This document shows positions 37,091 through 48,647 of a DNA stretch of 64,000 bases, piece by piece. The stretch's first letter is position 1, and each line of letters opens with the position of its first letter. The notes beneath the pieces are model-generated. The model searched no databases and had not been told where the DNA came from. It saw nothing but the letters and a program-made list of their open reading frames with translations. The translations under genes were made by a program, and so were the position numbers. This DNA is from an uncultured Acidobacteriota bacterium (GTDB lineage Bacteria; Acidobacteriota; Blastocatellia; Pyrinomonadales; Pyrinomonadaceae): NCBI GenBank assembly GCA_937873515.1, contig CALMYB010000019.1, forward strand, positions 62,001 to 126,000, read 5' to 3'.

Positions 37091-40033
37091 ATGCGACACT
37101 ACTCGCTCGTTGGATGCGTAAGAATGCTTTCAAAACCAGGAGCACGAATCTTTACAAGTCTTCTTTTGCTAATGGCGTTGACCTTGCCGGCGGTTATTTT
37201 CGGTCAGGATCTAAGGTCCGCTCCGAGTGACTCCAATCTACCGGATGCCAGCCGTGATGCTCCAAAACTGGATGTAAAGTTCGACCCGAATGCGACCTCT
37301 TTTCCGCAGCAGGCCATCGTTACGGAGCCGCTAGGAGGCAATCCTTGCGAATGGACGGCGGCGACACCGTCGTCATTTCCGGTCCTTGACCAGGCTACGA
37401 CGACGGTCGGCAGCGATCTATACACTTTCGCCGGCGTCGGTGGAGGTGCGATCATTGCAACCGCTCAGAAATTCAATGGAACCACTTGGAGTTCGGTTGC
37501 GTCTGTACCCGCCGCTCTCGAATTCCCAAGTGCGGTATCAAACGGCACGTCGGCCTACATTTTGAATGGAGTCGATACGACGGGCACCAGTGTGGGTGGG
37601 GTCTATCGCTATAATCCTGGAACGAATGACTACACGACGCTTACTTCTACTCTGACTGCAACCTGGAATCAGGCCGCGGTTTATCTGAACGGTAAGATCT
37701 ACAAGGTCGGCGGTTATGTTTCAGCGGGCGGAACTTCATCTTCGTCAGCAGCCCTCGATATCTACGATATTGCGGGCAACTCGTGGTCGGCCGGAGCTCC
37801 GTATCCGGTTGCTCAGGGATGGATGAGCGCTTTCACAGACGGCACATATGTTTATGTTGCCGGCGGTGTTGCAGCCGAAACAGGTTCAACTCCCTCGACG
37901 AAGACGTACCGATATGATCCCGGCACCAATACATGGGATGATGCCGCTATCGCTGATCTTCCCGTCAGCCGTTGGGGAGCGGCATCTTCTGTCACCGCAT
38001 ACCGCGGCGGCTGGGTGCTCAGTGGCGGCTATGTAGGCGGAACCTCTACCTCGAACCTTTCTGCCTCTGCGATCAAATGGGATCCCGTGAGCAACACGTG
38101 GAACGCGTTGCCCGATATGACCGCCGCACGCGCACGTATGACAGGCGCTGTCCTTGGTGACGCATTCTATGTTATCGGCGGACGTTCTTCGGCCGGCGGT
38201 TTCGGCGGGACGACCGATAACCAACGCTTGTTCTGTATCGATCCCAACCAGCCGTATCTAGTTGGCAGTGCAGCCTATGTTTCTGACAACGGCACGCCGG
38301 CAAATGGCGTTCCGGATCCGGGCGAAACGGTTACCGTTAGTCTCGGGGTCAACAACATTGGCGGTACCGCGACCGGAAACGTGTCGGTGACCTTGGCAAA
38401 CTCGGGCGGTATTACCAATCCGAGCGGTCCGATCAACTACGGCGTGATAAACCCCGGTTCTTCGGCGACTCAGAATTTCACCTTCCAAGTTCCCGGAGAT
38501 GCACCGTGCGGAAGCCTGATCACACTCTCATTCGATATTGCCGATGGTGCGACGCACTATTCGACAACACAGGCGTATAACCTGGGCGTACTCCAGACCG
38601 CAATGTCGGAGAACTTTGACGGCGTTACGGTCCCGAATCTGCCTACCGGATGGGTCCAAAACCAGACGGTCGGCACAGGCATTACCTGGACGACGGTTAC
38701 GTCCCCCGCTAATTCCAGCCCGAATTCTGCATTCGCCAACGATCCGGGTTCGGTCAATGCGACCGCGATCGAATCACCGGCGTTCAACATCTCGTCTGCA
38801 GGTTCGGTCCTTACTTTCAAGAACAACTACAACACCGAGAATACGTTCGATGGTGCGGTTCTTGAGATCAAGATAGGCTCGGGATCCTGGACGGATTTTG
38901 TTACCGCGGGCGGTGCCTTTACCGCAGGCGGCTACAATGGAACGATCAGTACCAATTTCCAGAGTCCGATCGGCGGGAGACAGGCGTGGACAGGCAACGC
39001 GAATGGTTATATAACGACGACCGGTACGTTTCCGGCGGCCGCTGTCGGTCAATCCGTCCAGCTTCGTTGGTTGATGGCGTCTGATAGCTCTGTATCCTCA
39101 ACCGGCATCAGCATCGATGACGTTGCGGTCACAAGCGGTTACGTCTGCGGCGGCGCGACGGCCCCGGTCCGGTCGCGTGCTGACTTCGATGGCGACGGTA
39201 TCTCCGATCTTTCGGTCTTCCGTCCGTCAGAAGGTAACTGGTATATGAACCTCTCCGGCAGCGTTCCTTCCGGCATTTCGAGCCTTAACGTCGTGCATTG
39301 GGGAGCCGCGGGCGATTCTCTAGTCCCGGCTGACTATGACAACGACGGCAGGACGGATTTTGCGGTCTGGCGTGCGAACGACACAGAGGGTGCCCCGGAT
39401 TTCTACATCCTGAACAGCAATGACTTTACCTACAGCGGCATTGCGTTCGGTAGGACAGGAGACATTCCGCTTGCGGGCGACTATGACGGTGACGGTAAGG
39501 CCGACGCCGCTATCTTCCGTCCGTCCGAGGGTAACTGGTACCTCTGGAGCTCACAGACAGGCGGAACGACCATTGTTCCGTTCGGAACTGCTACGGATAT
39601 CCCGATCTCGATGAACATCGACGGCGATGCTATGGCCGACCTGGCCGTATATCGTCCGTCGGAGAACACTTGGTATATCCTGAAATCCGACGGCTCCGGC
39701 GTTGCGGTCTATGCCTTTGGGGCGACCGGCGACAAACTCGTCCCGGCCGATTACGACGGCGACGACAAGGACGATGTGGCCGTGTTCAGGCCATCGAACG
39801 GAACATGGTACATCCTGAATTCCACGGACAGCAGCGTGAGCTACATTCCGTTCGGAACCTCGGGTGATGTCCCGGTCCCGGCCGATTATGACGGTGACGG
39901 CAAGGATGATATCGCGGTCTATCGCGGCGGCACCTGGTACGGCCTGTTCTCGAACGGCGGCACCGGAACTGCCAACTTCGGCCTTGCGACCGATCAACCT
40001 ATTCCAACCGGATACCTTCCGGCCCAGAACTAG
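37091..40033 (+). CDS. Large secreted protein: Kelch repeats plus FG-GAP repeats
   Basis: 980 residues from the ATG at 37091 (SD GGAGG 11-12 bases upstream); a GTG at 37031 would add 20. Signal peptide residues run to about 39 (LMALTLPAVIFGQ). Residues about 105-390 form a Kelch-type propeller (YRYDPGTNTWDD, KWDPVSNTWNALP, FYVIGGRSS). About 395-505 is an Ig/CARDB-like sandwich (DNGTPANGVPDPGETVTVSL), and 510-690 is a jelly-roll 'choice-of-anchor'-like domain. The C-terminus has six FG-GAP/VCBS repeats with calcium-type DxDGDGxxD loops and FRPSEGNWY. It is probably surface or extracellular, binding polymers or partners. A terminator follows 22 bases after the stop. Confidence 0.85.
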   Translation: MRHYSLVGCVRMLSKPGARIFTSLLLLMALTLPAVIFGQDLRSAPSDSNLPDASRDAPKLDVKFDPNATSFPQQAIVTEPLGGNPCEWTAATPSSFPVLDQATTTVGSDLYTFAGVGGGAIIATAQKFNGTTWSSVASVPAALEFPSAVSNGTSAYILNGVDTTGTSVGGVYRYNPGTNDYTTLTSTLTATWNQAAVYLNGKIYKVGGYVSAGGTSSSSAALDIYDIAGNSWSAGAPYPVAQGWMSAFTDGTYVYVAGGVAAETGSTPSTKTYRYDPGTNTWDDAAIADLPVSRWGAASSVTAYRGGWVLSGGYVGGTSTSNLSASAIKWDPVSNTWNALPDMTAARARMTGAVLGDAFYVIGGRSSAGGFGGTTDNQRLFCIDPNQPYLVGSAAYVSDNGTPANGVPDPGETVTVSLGVNNIGGTATGNVSVTLANSGGITNPSGPINYGVINPGSSATQNFTFQVPGDAPCGSLITLSFDIADGATHYSTTQAYNLGVLQTAMSENFDGVTVPNLPTGWVQNQTVGTGITWTTVTSPANSSPNSAFANDPGSVNATAIESPAFNISSAGSVLTFKNNYNTENTFDGAVLEIKIGSGSWTDFVTAGGAFTAGGYNGTISTNFQSPIGGRQAWTGNANGYITTTGTFPAAAVGQSVQLRWLMASDSSVSSTGISIDDVAVTSGYVCGGATAPVRSRADFDGDGISDLSVFRPSEGNWYMNLSGSVPSGISSLNVVHWGAAGDSLVPADYDNDGRTDFAVWRANDTEGAPDFYILNSNDFTYSGIAFGRTGDIPLAGDYDGDGKADAAIFRPSEGNWYLWSSQTGGTTIVPFGTATDIPISMNIDGDAMADLAVYRPSENTWYILKSDGSGVAVYAFGATGDKLVPADYDGDDKDDVAVFRPSNGTWYILNSTDSSVSYIPFGTSGDVPVPADYDGDGKDDIAVYRGGTWYGLFSNGGTGTANFGLATDQPIPTGYLPAQN

Positions 40034-40055
40034 GATCGATCGGCAGTTACTCTAG

Positions 40056-40096
40056 CTGTTCGGGGCGTATAAACAACGCTCCGAACAGCCTTTTTT
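40056..40096 (+). terminator. Rho-independent terminator of the Kelch/FG-GAP gene
   Basis: A 12-base stem (CTGTTCGGGGCG pairing with CGCTCCGAACAG, one G-U) with a nine-base loop is followed by CC and TTTTTT. It lies 22 bases past the stop codon. Confidence 0.9.
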
Positions 40097-40135
40097 CTAT
40101 TATGAGCTGTCCCTCATCGCAGACGTAAATTACGT

Positions 40136-40915
40136 CTAGTATATATCGAACGAATATTCGACTTGCCTAAAGACCGCAACCGGTTTGCCGTCTTTTGCGG
40201 CCGGAGTGAACTCAAGATCGCGCGATGCAAGATAGGCCGTCGTCGTCAGTCCGTTCTCCAGCGAAATGATCGGTGCAGCATAGGCTTTTCCGTCCGCACC
40301 GAATAGGACGAGGAACTTGACTGTGCCCTCAGTGCCGCTCTGCCTAGCAATATCGGTGTAGCTTGGCTTCATCTTTTTGGTGACCTTCAGTTTTGTGGTC
40401 AGCTCTGCGTCGGAATAGACCGTTTCGCGGTTCTCTATGATCCGATTGACCGCCGTCAGGAAGTTGCCGATCATCTTTAGCTCATTGGTCTTTCCAAATT
40501 TTGTCTTGAGCGACAGTATCTTGAGAGCTGCGACCAAAGTAATCCGAATCGGTTCGGCGGCTTTTCTTATGCGATCCGCAGGCGTTGAGATAGAGTTTCC
40601 GTCCTTGTCCTTTGGATCCGAGGCGGAATGTCCGGTGAGCTCTTCCATAACGATCCAATAACCGGCTCGGACCGCCGCATCAAAGGCTTTACCTTCTTCT
40701 TTCTTGTTGCCGAGTTTCTCGTACGCGAGGCCGAGGTAGCTGAGTTCGATGTAATTCTTTGTGTCTTTGAGAGCGGCCACCGCACCGGCATAATCACCCT
40801 TGTTGAAGAGCTCAATGCCGGGCGATGTTACGGCCGACTCTTGAGCGTTGGCAACGAGGGCAAATGCAGTTCCGAGAAAAAGCAGCGTGAGGACAAGCGA
40901 GGCCGTGCGATTCAT
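40136..40915 (-). CDS. Exported TPR-TonB_C protein
   Basis: 259 residues. A signal peptide (ending VANAQES) precedes a TPR-like pair (IELFNKGDYAGAVAALK, ELSYLGLAYEKLGNKKEEGKAFDAAV). A long helical linker leads to a C-terminal TonB-like domain: PSYTDIARQSGTEGTVKFLVLFGADGKAYAAPIISLENGLTTTAYLASRDLEFTP. TonB_C normally contacts outer-membrane receptors; with no membrane helix and no ExbB/ExbD nearby, this is probably a soluble periplasmic version. Such proteins are frequent in acidobacteria and their role is unknown. A palindrome AGACGTAA-A-TTACGTCT (40121-40137) overlaps its stop. Confidence 0.8.
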   Translation of the reverse strand: MNRTASLVLTLLFLGTAFALVANAQESAVTSPGIELFNKGDYAGAVAALKDTKNYIELSYLGLAYEKLGNKKEEGKAFDAAVRAGYWIVMEELTGHSASDPKDKDGNSISTPADRIRKAAEPIRITLVAALKILSLKTKFGKTNELKMIGNFLTAVNRIIENRETVYSDAELTTKLKVTKKMKPSYTDIARQSGTEGTVKFLVLFGADGKAYAAPIISLENGLTTTAYLASRDLEFTPAAKDGKPVAVFRQVEYSFDIY

Positions 40916-41004
40916 ACGGCAAATATAGCGCGAATCCGAGAAATGCGGAATATGACACTCAGGTCAAAAGGCAGTGCGATCCGGTGCACGTTACATTTCT
41001 GAAT

Positions 41005-41040
41005 GTGCAAATCGTGCAAATCGTGCAAATTGTGCATTTT
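41005..41040. repeat. 9-base tandem array (GTGCAAATC)
   Basis: Four consecutive 9-mers: GTGCAAATC twice, GTGCAAATT, GTGCATTTT. They decay towards the 3' end. Confidence 0.85.
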
Positions 41041-41130
41041 GATACATTCTGTGCGGAATGTGCTTCAAACGGGCGCGTCAGTTCGTTATGATGACAACAC
41101 GGTCGAGACGGCCGTTGGTCTTTGACAAAG

Positions 41131-41186
41131 TTGTTCATTGTTCGTTGTTCATTGGTCTCTGGCCTTGGTCTTTGCCGCTTGCCGCA
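41131..41186. repeat. Degenerate 7-mer array
   Basis: Eight 7-mers in register: GTTGTTC, ATTGTTC, GTTGTTC, ATTGGTC, TCTGGCC, TTGGTCT, TTGCCGC, TTGCCGC. The unit drifts but the period stays at seven. Confidence 0.7.
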
Positions 41187-41270
41187 TAGCAGGCAAAGCC
41201 CATGAAGCGAGTGGCTTCTTCCTCTGCGTTCTTTGCGTTTACGATCTCGGTTTGAAAACCCAAAGGAAAG

Positions 41271-41298
41271 ACTTCTGACTTCTGACTTATCACTTATT
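41271..41298. repeat. 7-mer array (ACTTCTG)
   Basis: Four 7-mers in register: ACTTCTG twice, then ACTTATC and ACTTATT. Confidence 0.75.
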
Positions 41299-41468
41299 TC
41301 GGAACCGTTGGGGGCAGAGGCGTTTGTCCCATTGCGGACTTGGAATGGGACAAGGATCGAGGTTGCGGGCGGCACGTTTCCCCAAAAACGCACGGAAAAT
41401 GACCGAACGTGACAGAATTTGTAACCCGAGCCTCGAAAAACGCCGATTTTTGTTCCGTTTTGTTCCGC

Positions 41469-41496
41469 TTGTTCCGTTCCGCGCGGAACGGAACAA
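41469..41496. repeat. 28-bp perfect palindrome
   Basis: TTGTTCCGTTCCGC is followed immediately by its exact reverse complement, with no loop. Additional TTGTTCCG/TTCCGCTTG words precede it. Confidence 0.9.
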
Positions 41497-41510
41497 ACAT
41501 CGGGAAATTG

Positions 41511-41583
41511 TGAGTGGTGAGTGGTGAATGGTGAATGGTGAATTACCCACTCTGCTCATCACTCACCACTCACCACTCATTGA
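41511..41583. repeat. Inverted pair of 7-mer arrays
   Basis: The left arm is TGAGTGG twice, TGAATGG twice and TGAATTA; the right arm is TCATCAC, TCACCAC twice and TCATTGA. The arms are reverse complementary and separated by about ten bases, so single strands could fold into a long hairpin. Confidence 0.85.
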
Positions 41584-41641
41584 CAAGAGTGTCCTTACTG
41601 CGTGTGGGCTTGCGGCAATGCTGACCGCCCGCTGACATGAT

Positions 41642-41664
41642 GCGGACGGGGGCGTCCGCGTTCC
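41642..41664. repeat. Dispersed palindrome (REP family A)
   Basis: Same core as at 23249 and 54881: GCGGACG-GGGG-CGTCCGC then GTTCC. It stands 37 bases from the end of secA, where it could fold in the transcript. Confidence 0.85.
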
Positions 41665-41701
41665 GGCGCAGGCGGTTCGGACAGATGGTGTCCGTGGTCC
41701 G

Positions 41702-44509
<2,808 letters not shown>

Positions 44510-44644
44510 TGCTAGATCCTATAGAACTGTATCCACAGTTCGCGTGCGGGCTGCTGACACACAAACTTCGGGTCAGCTGCCGTCTGATGAATTTGACGAG
44601 ATGCGTTTGGTTTGAACTCGCCGCTACTTTGCGTCTTTGGTAAG

Positions 44645-45103
44645 TTAGGCGTCAAGCGCGGAGCGGGCGAGCGGAACGGAGCGGGCGAAGGTGAAGCTCG
44701 CGAGCGCGTCAAGATGGGCGTAACCGATCCGTTCGCCTAGAGAGGAAAGCGAGTCGGCAAATGCTTCAGCAGAGCTTACAGCGTTCGTCGAGATGTGTGT
44801 TTGTGAAGCGTCCGCGGCCGCAAATGCAAGCGCAAGATAGAGCGAAGCGTCGGACCGTGAAAAATCGAGCTGTTTCGCCTCATCGGAGCCCGGCAAGCTG
44901 ATCGTCGATTCTTCAGGATCGCTCGATGCCGTTCTCTCAGAGAGTTTCGGCTCAAACTCTCGAACTTCGCTGCGGCGTTGGATCGAGTGCTGCTGTGACG
45001 TTTGAGCGACGAGCTGCGGCGTTGCACCGGCGAGTACGAGCCCGAGGTACACGGCGACGACCGCTGCCGTCAATATCGAATTTGTCGTTCTATGTTCGCT
45101 CAA
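44645..45103 (-). CDS. Membrane-anchored protein of unknown function
   Basis: 152 residues. One hydrophobic segment near the N-terminus (ILTAAVVAVYLGLVLAG) anchors it. An acidic, Ser-rich middle is followed by a helical C-terminal part rich in Ala and Ser (LALAFAAADASQTHISTNAVSSAEAFADSL). I recognise no family. It starts eight bases after the stop of the larger membrane protein upstream, so the two are probably co-expressed and may act together. Confidence 0.55.
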   Translation of the reverse strand: MSEHRTTNSILTAAVVAVYLGLVLAGATPQLVAQTSQQHSIQRRSEVREFEPKLSERTASSDPEESTISLPGSDEAKQLDFSRSDASLYLALAFAAADASQTHISTNAVSSAEAFADSLSSLGERIGYAHLDALASFTFARSVPLARSALDA

Positions 45104-45111
45104 AAACTTAA

Positions 45112-46500
45112 TTACCCGATCTTGTCGCTCCCCGGCCGTTTTTCGGTCGAAAGATTAACTTTATCATTTTGCTGCAGAGTTGCACGTTCTTTAGCCAACT
45201 TTCTGTCAATGATCGTCTTGATCATCTCTTTTGGAACATTCAGTTGGATGACGAGGTTGCTGCCTTCCGATGAGATGGTCGTTGCATTCAAAAGGGCAAG
45301 ATCGTCGAGCGCATCTTTCAGTTTTTCGGCATTCGCCGGGTCATTCACCGACTGCATTTGTTGGATGTCGGCCTCTTTTGCCTTGCGGGCAAGGTCAGCA
45401 AGGATGCGCATTCCGGCAGCTTTGCCCGAAGCACTCTCAGGACTCTCGAGCTGCGAAACAGCTCGCGCTCCGAGGTTTGCTTGATCTTGCTGCATCGAGA
45501 GCGTCAACGTCTTTCCGGAAAGATCCGCCAGATACGCAAGGAAGCCGCTCTCGTTAAAGGCTTCGATCGACCGCTTCAGCACGGCAACTGCATCTTTGTC
45601 GGTGCTCTCGGCCCGCGTGATCCGGAACGATTTCTTATCAAGATGCCCGTCTTTATTGAGCTTGCCGGATGCCTCGACGATGAATTGCGAATCAAGCACC
45701 GCCGCGCGCTTGTCGTCCGGCAGGGCATTGACCATTTTTGCCAGATCCTTGAAAGGCAAGCGGTTTATCTGCCCCGCGATCGCAGCGGGATCGTCCGGAG
45801 TCGGCGAAGAGGTCGGCACCTTCGGATCGGTCTTCGTGCCGGTCGAATTCGGTATTCCCGGAATGCCGTCAGTTTTGTCGCCCGAATTTGGATGCTTCGC
45901 GTCCGCGTCTCCAAAGGTCGGAAGGTTCCCGACCACAGAATTCTTGTTGGGTTTTGCGTACTTCGGCTTCGTGTTCGTTAGATCCGAACCGGTCGAAGGC
46001 CGTGGAAAAGGATTCGAGGTCGGAAAGCCGGACGTGAACGCCCCTGAATTAAAGCCGTTCGGATCATTCTGGGCCGCGAGCATCGCGTCGTACTCGTCCT
46101 TATTTGCGATCTGAAAATAGCCTTGCGGATACTCAAGCGGTGCGTTTTCGCCGCCGACGTCGATCATCGTAACATCAAAATCGCCATTGCCGAGTTCGGT
46201 GCGTTCGTACTGCTTATCAACGAATTCACGGTCCGACCCAAAAAGCGTGCTGGCAACCGCGACGGCATCAAGCACGCTGCAAACACGGCCGACAAACGGG
46301 CTGTCGCAGGCTTTTGTGGTCAAAAGCGAGGTCTGAGCGATGCCCGCGAGCAGCAGCATATTTACGATCGCCACGCCGCCAACGATCTTGTAGAAACGCG
46401 GTGTCCAATCCCACGTCCTTACCTCGTAGTGGTATAGAAAATCGCCCGTTTCTGCCGGCGGCGCCGGTTCATTTACTTCGTAGATCGACTGCTCGAACAT
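45112..46500 (-). CDS. Single-pass membrane protein with Pro/Asn-rich linker, unknown
   Basis: 462 residues from the ATG at 46500; a TTG three codons upstream is possible. A cytosolic N-terminus is followed by a helix (VGGVAIVNMLLLAGIAQTSLL) and then a Pro/Thr/Asn-rich linker (about 155-245, NPFPRPSTGSDLTNTKPKY). The C-terminal domain (about 250-440) contains PFKDLAKMVNALPDDKRAAVLDSQFIVEASGKLNKDG and VLKRSIEAFNESGFLAYLADLSGKTLTLSMQQD. No enzymatic motif is apparent. It forms a pair with the gene that follows. Upstream lies a hairpin TATGCCGC/GCGGCATA (46552-46578). Confidence 0.6.
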   Translation of the reverse strand: MFEQSIYEVNEPAPPAETGDFLYHYEVRTWDWTPRFYKIVGGVAIVNMLLLAGIAQTSLLTTKACDSPFVGRVCSVLDAVAVASTLFGSDREFVDKQYERTELGNGDFDVTMIDVGGENAPLEYPQGYFQIANKDEYDAMLAAQNDPNGFNSGAFTSGFPTSNPFPRPSTGSDLTNTKPKYAKPNKNSVVGNLPTFGDADAKHPNSGDKTDGIPGIPNSTGTKTDPKVPTSSPTPDDPAAIAGQINRLPFKDLAKMVNALPDDKRAAVLDSQFIVEASGKLNKDGHLDKKSFRITRAESTDKDAVAVLKRSIEAFNESGFLAYLADLSGKTLTLSMQQDQANLGARAVSQLESPESASGKAAGMRILADLARKAKEADIQQMQSVNDPANAEKLKDALDDLALLNATTISSEGSNLVIQLNVPKEMIKTIIDRKLAKERATLQQNDKVNLSTEKRPGSDKIG

Positions 46501-46659
46501 ATTAACCAAAATTGCCTCGGAACCAAGTCAGAACTCAATTTCCTTAGACGCTATGCCGCGGCTTTGCGTTGCGGCATAAATAATAATCGTAACATACACG
46601 CGGCTTGCGGCGTAAAGATTCGACAAGTACGGCAATAGGAGCCTAAAATCACGTTCTAG

Positions 46660-47529
46660 ATGACAAGAAATCGCAAAGATCGGCCTCGCAAGCCTTCAAA
46701 GAAGCGTCCCGAGGGCCACTTCTTTGAACGATTTGATAAACGAAAGCTTGCAGCCCTAGGTTCCGTCGATCCGGCGCGAAATAAGCGACGCTTTGAAGGC
46801 GTCGAAAGGCTGCTCTCGGGGATCGGTGTGCCGGACGCAAAGCCTTTCAAGCCCGACGCCTTCCAGTTGGAGGCGCTCGCCGCGATCGAGCACGAAGACG
46901 TACTCGTCACAGCACCGACCGGGAGCGGAAAAACCTGGATCGCACGTGAGGAGATCCGCCGCCTTCTCGCCGCCGGCAGAAAGGCCTGGTACACGACGCC
47001 CTTAAAAGCATTGACGAACTCGAAATACACGGAATTTATCAAGGAATTTGGTGCCGAGAGCGTTGGCATCCTGACCGGCGACAGGAAAGAGAATTTCGAC
47101 GCGCCTCTGATCGTTGGCACGACCGAGATCTATAGAAATCAGCTTTTTGACGCGCTTCGGGTCGGCAGCGAGGTCGAGACAGACCTTGTTATTCTCGACG
47201 AGGCTCATTACCTCGCGGACGAGGATCGCGGCCACGTCTGGGAAGAGGCTATAATCCTTTCGCCAAAGCGAATTCGGCTCCTTTTGCTCTCGGCGACGGT
47301 CGGCGGTGCTGGGGAATTTGCCGGCTGGATCGAACAGGTTCGTGAGACGAAAGTTCGCGTAGTAAAAGCCGGGCCGCGGCCGGTCGAACTTCGGGCCGCG
47401 TATCTTTCGAGCGAGTTGGAGATCTATCCGCTTTATGGAGCGGACGGCGGATATAATCGCGACATCGATGCCGCAGAAAAAAAGAAACCGGCAGCCCAAC
47501 GACGCCGGTTTCCGCGAAGAAGGCGATAA
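46660..47529 (+). pseudogene. DEAD/DEAH helicase, C-terminally truncated
   Basis: 289 residues. A basic N-terminus leads into the first RecA-like helicase domain: VLVTAPTGSGKTWIARE (Walker A), TTPLKALTNSKY, VGTTEIYRNQLFDAL, LVILDEAHYLADEDRG (DEAH box) and LLLLSATVGG (motif III), most like Ski2/Mtr4-type helicases. The frame then ends shortly after YPLYGADGGYNRDI. The second helicase domain with motifs IV-VI is absent, although it is needed for activity. The last codons (KKKPAAQRRRFPRRRR) are read through the neighbouring gene's terminator, so this is a remnant. Confidence 0.8.
47477..47511 (-). terminator. Rho-independent terminator for the minus-strand secreted protein gene
   Basis: On the minus strand AAACCGGC (47511-47504) pairs with GCCGGTTT (47492-47485), followed by CTTTTTTTC. 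It lies about 25 bases past the stop of the minus-strand gene and inside the end of the helicase frame. Confidence 0.85.
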
Positions 47530-47535
47530 TGCCTG

Positions 47536-48567
47536 TTATTTCTTGGTAAATTTAACTTGTCCCATAAGTGCGTTGACATCGGCCTGCGGCAGGGCGATAG
47601 AAACAGTGACGTCCGTCTCGGCCTGGGCGATCTTCACGCTCTTGATCAAGCGGGCATACATTCGTTGGTCGGCACGCTTGGATCCTCCCAAGAAGGCGTT
47701 GCCGATCGCTTGCAGGCCTTGAAGCGTCGAACTCAGCTGCTTTGCCGATGCGGTATCTGCGTTTCTAAAAAGGGCCGAGAATGCGAATCCGTCCGCAACC
47801 GAGTCTGCCGACCCCGCTATAAACCGAAGATTCTTCAGGGTGTTGCCAAGGTCGTCATTTTCGAGCGGGATGAACTTCCCGAGGCCGTCAATATTCTCCA
47901 TCGAGAAAGCCGCGACGGTCGTTGGCGAATCCTTCAATAGGCTCGTGATGGCCGGATCGACGGAAGTGCGATGCTCGACCGCCTCGACGACACGCGAGAC
48001 GGCTCCGAACGCAACGGTATTCGCGTCAAGAACGACGAAGGCCGATTCCTTCAGGACCGTGTCAGGAGCATTCACGGCAGTACCGACGGCCTTTGCTGCC
48101 TTACTGACAGGCACTTCGAGCTGGCAAATATAGATCGTCCTTCCGGAGACGACACGCTCAGAGCATGGCGTCTTGCTTGATCGGGTCGCCTTCGCTACTA
48201 CCTGCTCCGCATCTATGTCGCCGCGGCCGATAAAGACCGGCAGGATCTTTGGGGCAGTGCCCGCAACTTCCTCAACTCCGACACCTATAACGAGATGGGA
48301 GAATCTAAGCGCATCGGGCCCAGCTTTCGTGCTGAACGCCGCCATGCCCTGATCGACCTCGGCCTTTAGCTGCGGGTTGCCGACGAGAAGCTTCGGAAGG
48401 GCGTCATTCAGACCCTTTTGGACATCTACCGTTACGACCGCGCTCGATGCCGGCAATAGATCGATGAGACTTTGCGAAGCGGTCTTCGGAGCGGTGTTCT
48501 GGGCGAATGCTGCCGCGGAAAGCGAGATAGCGGCGATCGCCGCGGTCAATAGATTCTTTAGTTTCAT
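47536..48567 (-). CDS. Secreted protein of unknown function
   Basis: 343 residues with a signal peptide (LLTAAIAAISLSAAAFAQ). The mature part has an alpha/beta look with LLPASSAVVTVDVQKGLNDALPKLL, RFSHLVIGVGVEE and FVVLDANTVAFGAVSRVVEAVE, then a C-terminal half with DADTASAKQLSSTLQGLQAIGNAFLGG. It is reminiscent of acidobacterial exported proteins that measure self-consistency between subdomains, but I recognise no named family. Its terminator is intact. Confidence 0.65.
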   Translation of the reverse strand: MKLKNLLTAAIAAISLSAAAFAQNTAPKTASQSLIDLLPASSAVVTVDVQKGLNDALPKLLVGNPQLKAEVDQGMAAFSTKAGPDALRFSHLVIGVGVEEVAGTAPKILPVFIGRGDIDAEQVVAKATRSSKTPCSERVVSGRTIYICQLEVPVSKAAKAVGTAVNAPDTVLKESAFVVLDANTVAFGAVSRVVEAVEHRTSVDPAITSLLKDSPTTVAAFSMENIDGLGKFIPLENDDLGNTLKNLRFIAGSADSVADGFAFSALFRNADTASAKQLSSTLQGLQAIGNAFLGGSKRADQRMYARLIKSVKIAQAETDVTVSIALPQADVNALMGQVKFTKK

Positions 48568-48647
48568 AAACGGTCAAAAACCTCTGTTTAGAATAGCACT
48601 GAGACCTAACGGTTAAAGATGCTTAAATGTTCGTCAAAAGTTTGCCG

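Larger units (their letters stand above)
40916..41701. other. 786-base non-coding region packed with short repeats
   Basis: The frames here have no recognisable protein character and run through repeats. It contains a 9-base tandem array (41005-41040), three groups of degenerate 7-mers (41131-41186, 41271-41298, 41511-41583), a 28-base perfect palindrome (41469-41496) and one REP-family palindrome (41642-41664). It lies between the TonB_C gene start and the secA end. Confidence 0.7.

Noticed and set aside
41294-41562. Small open frames in the repeat-rich 41 kb region
   Set aside because: They run through 7-mer arrays and the 28-base palindrome and encode low-complexity peptides.
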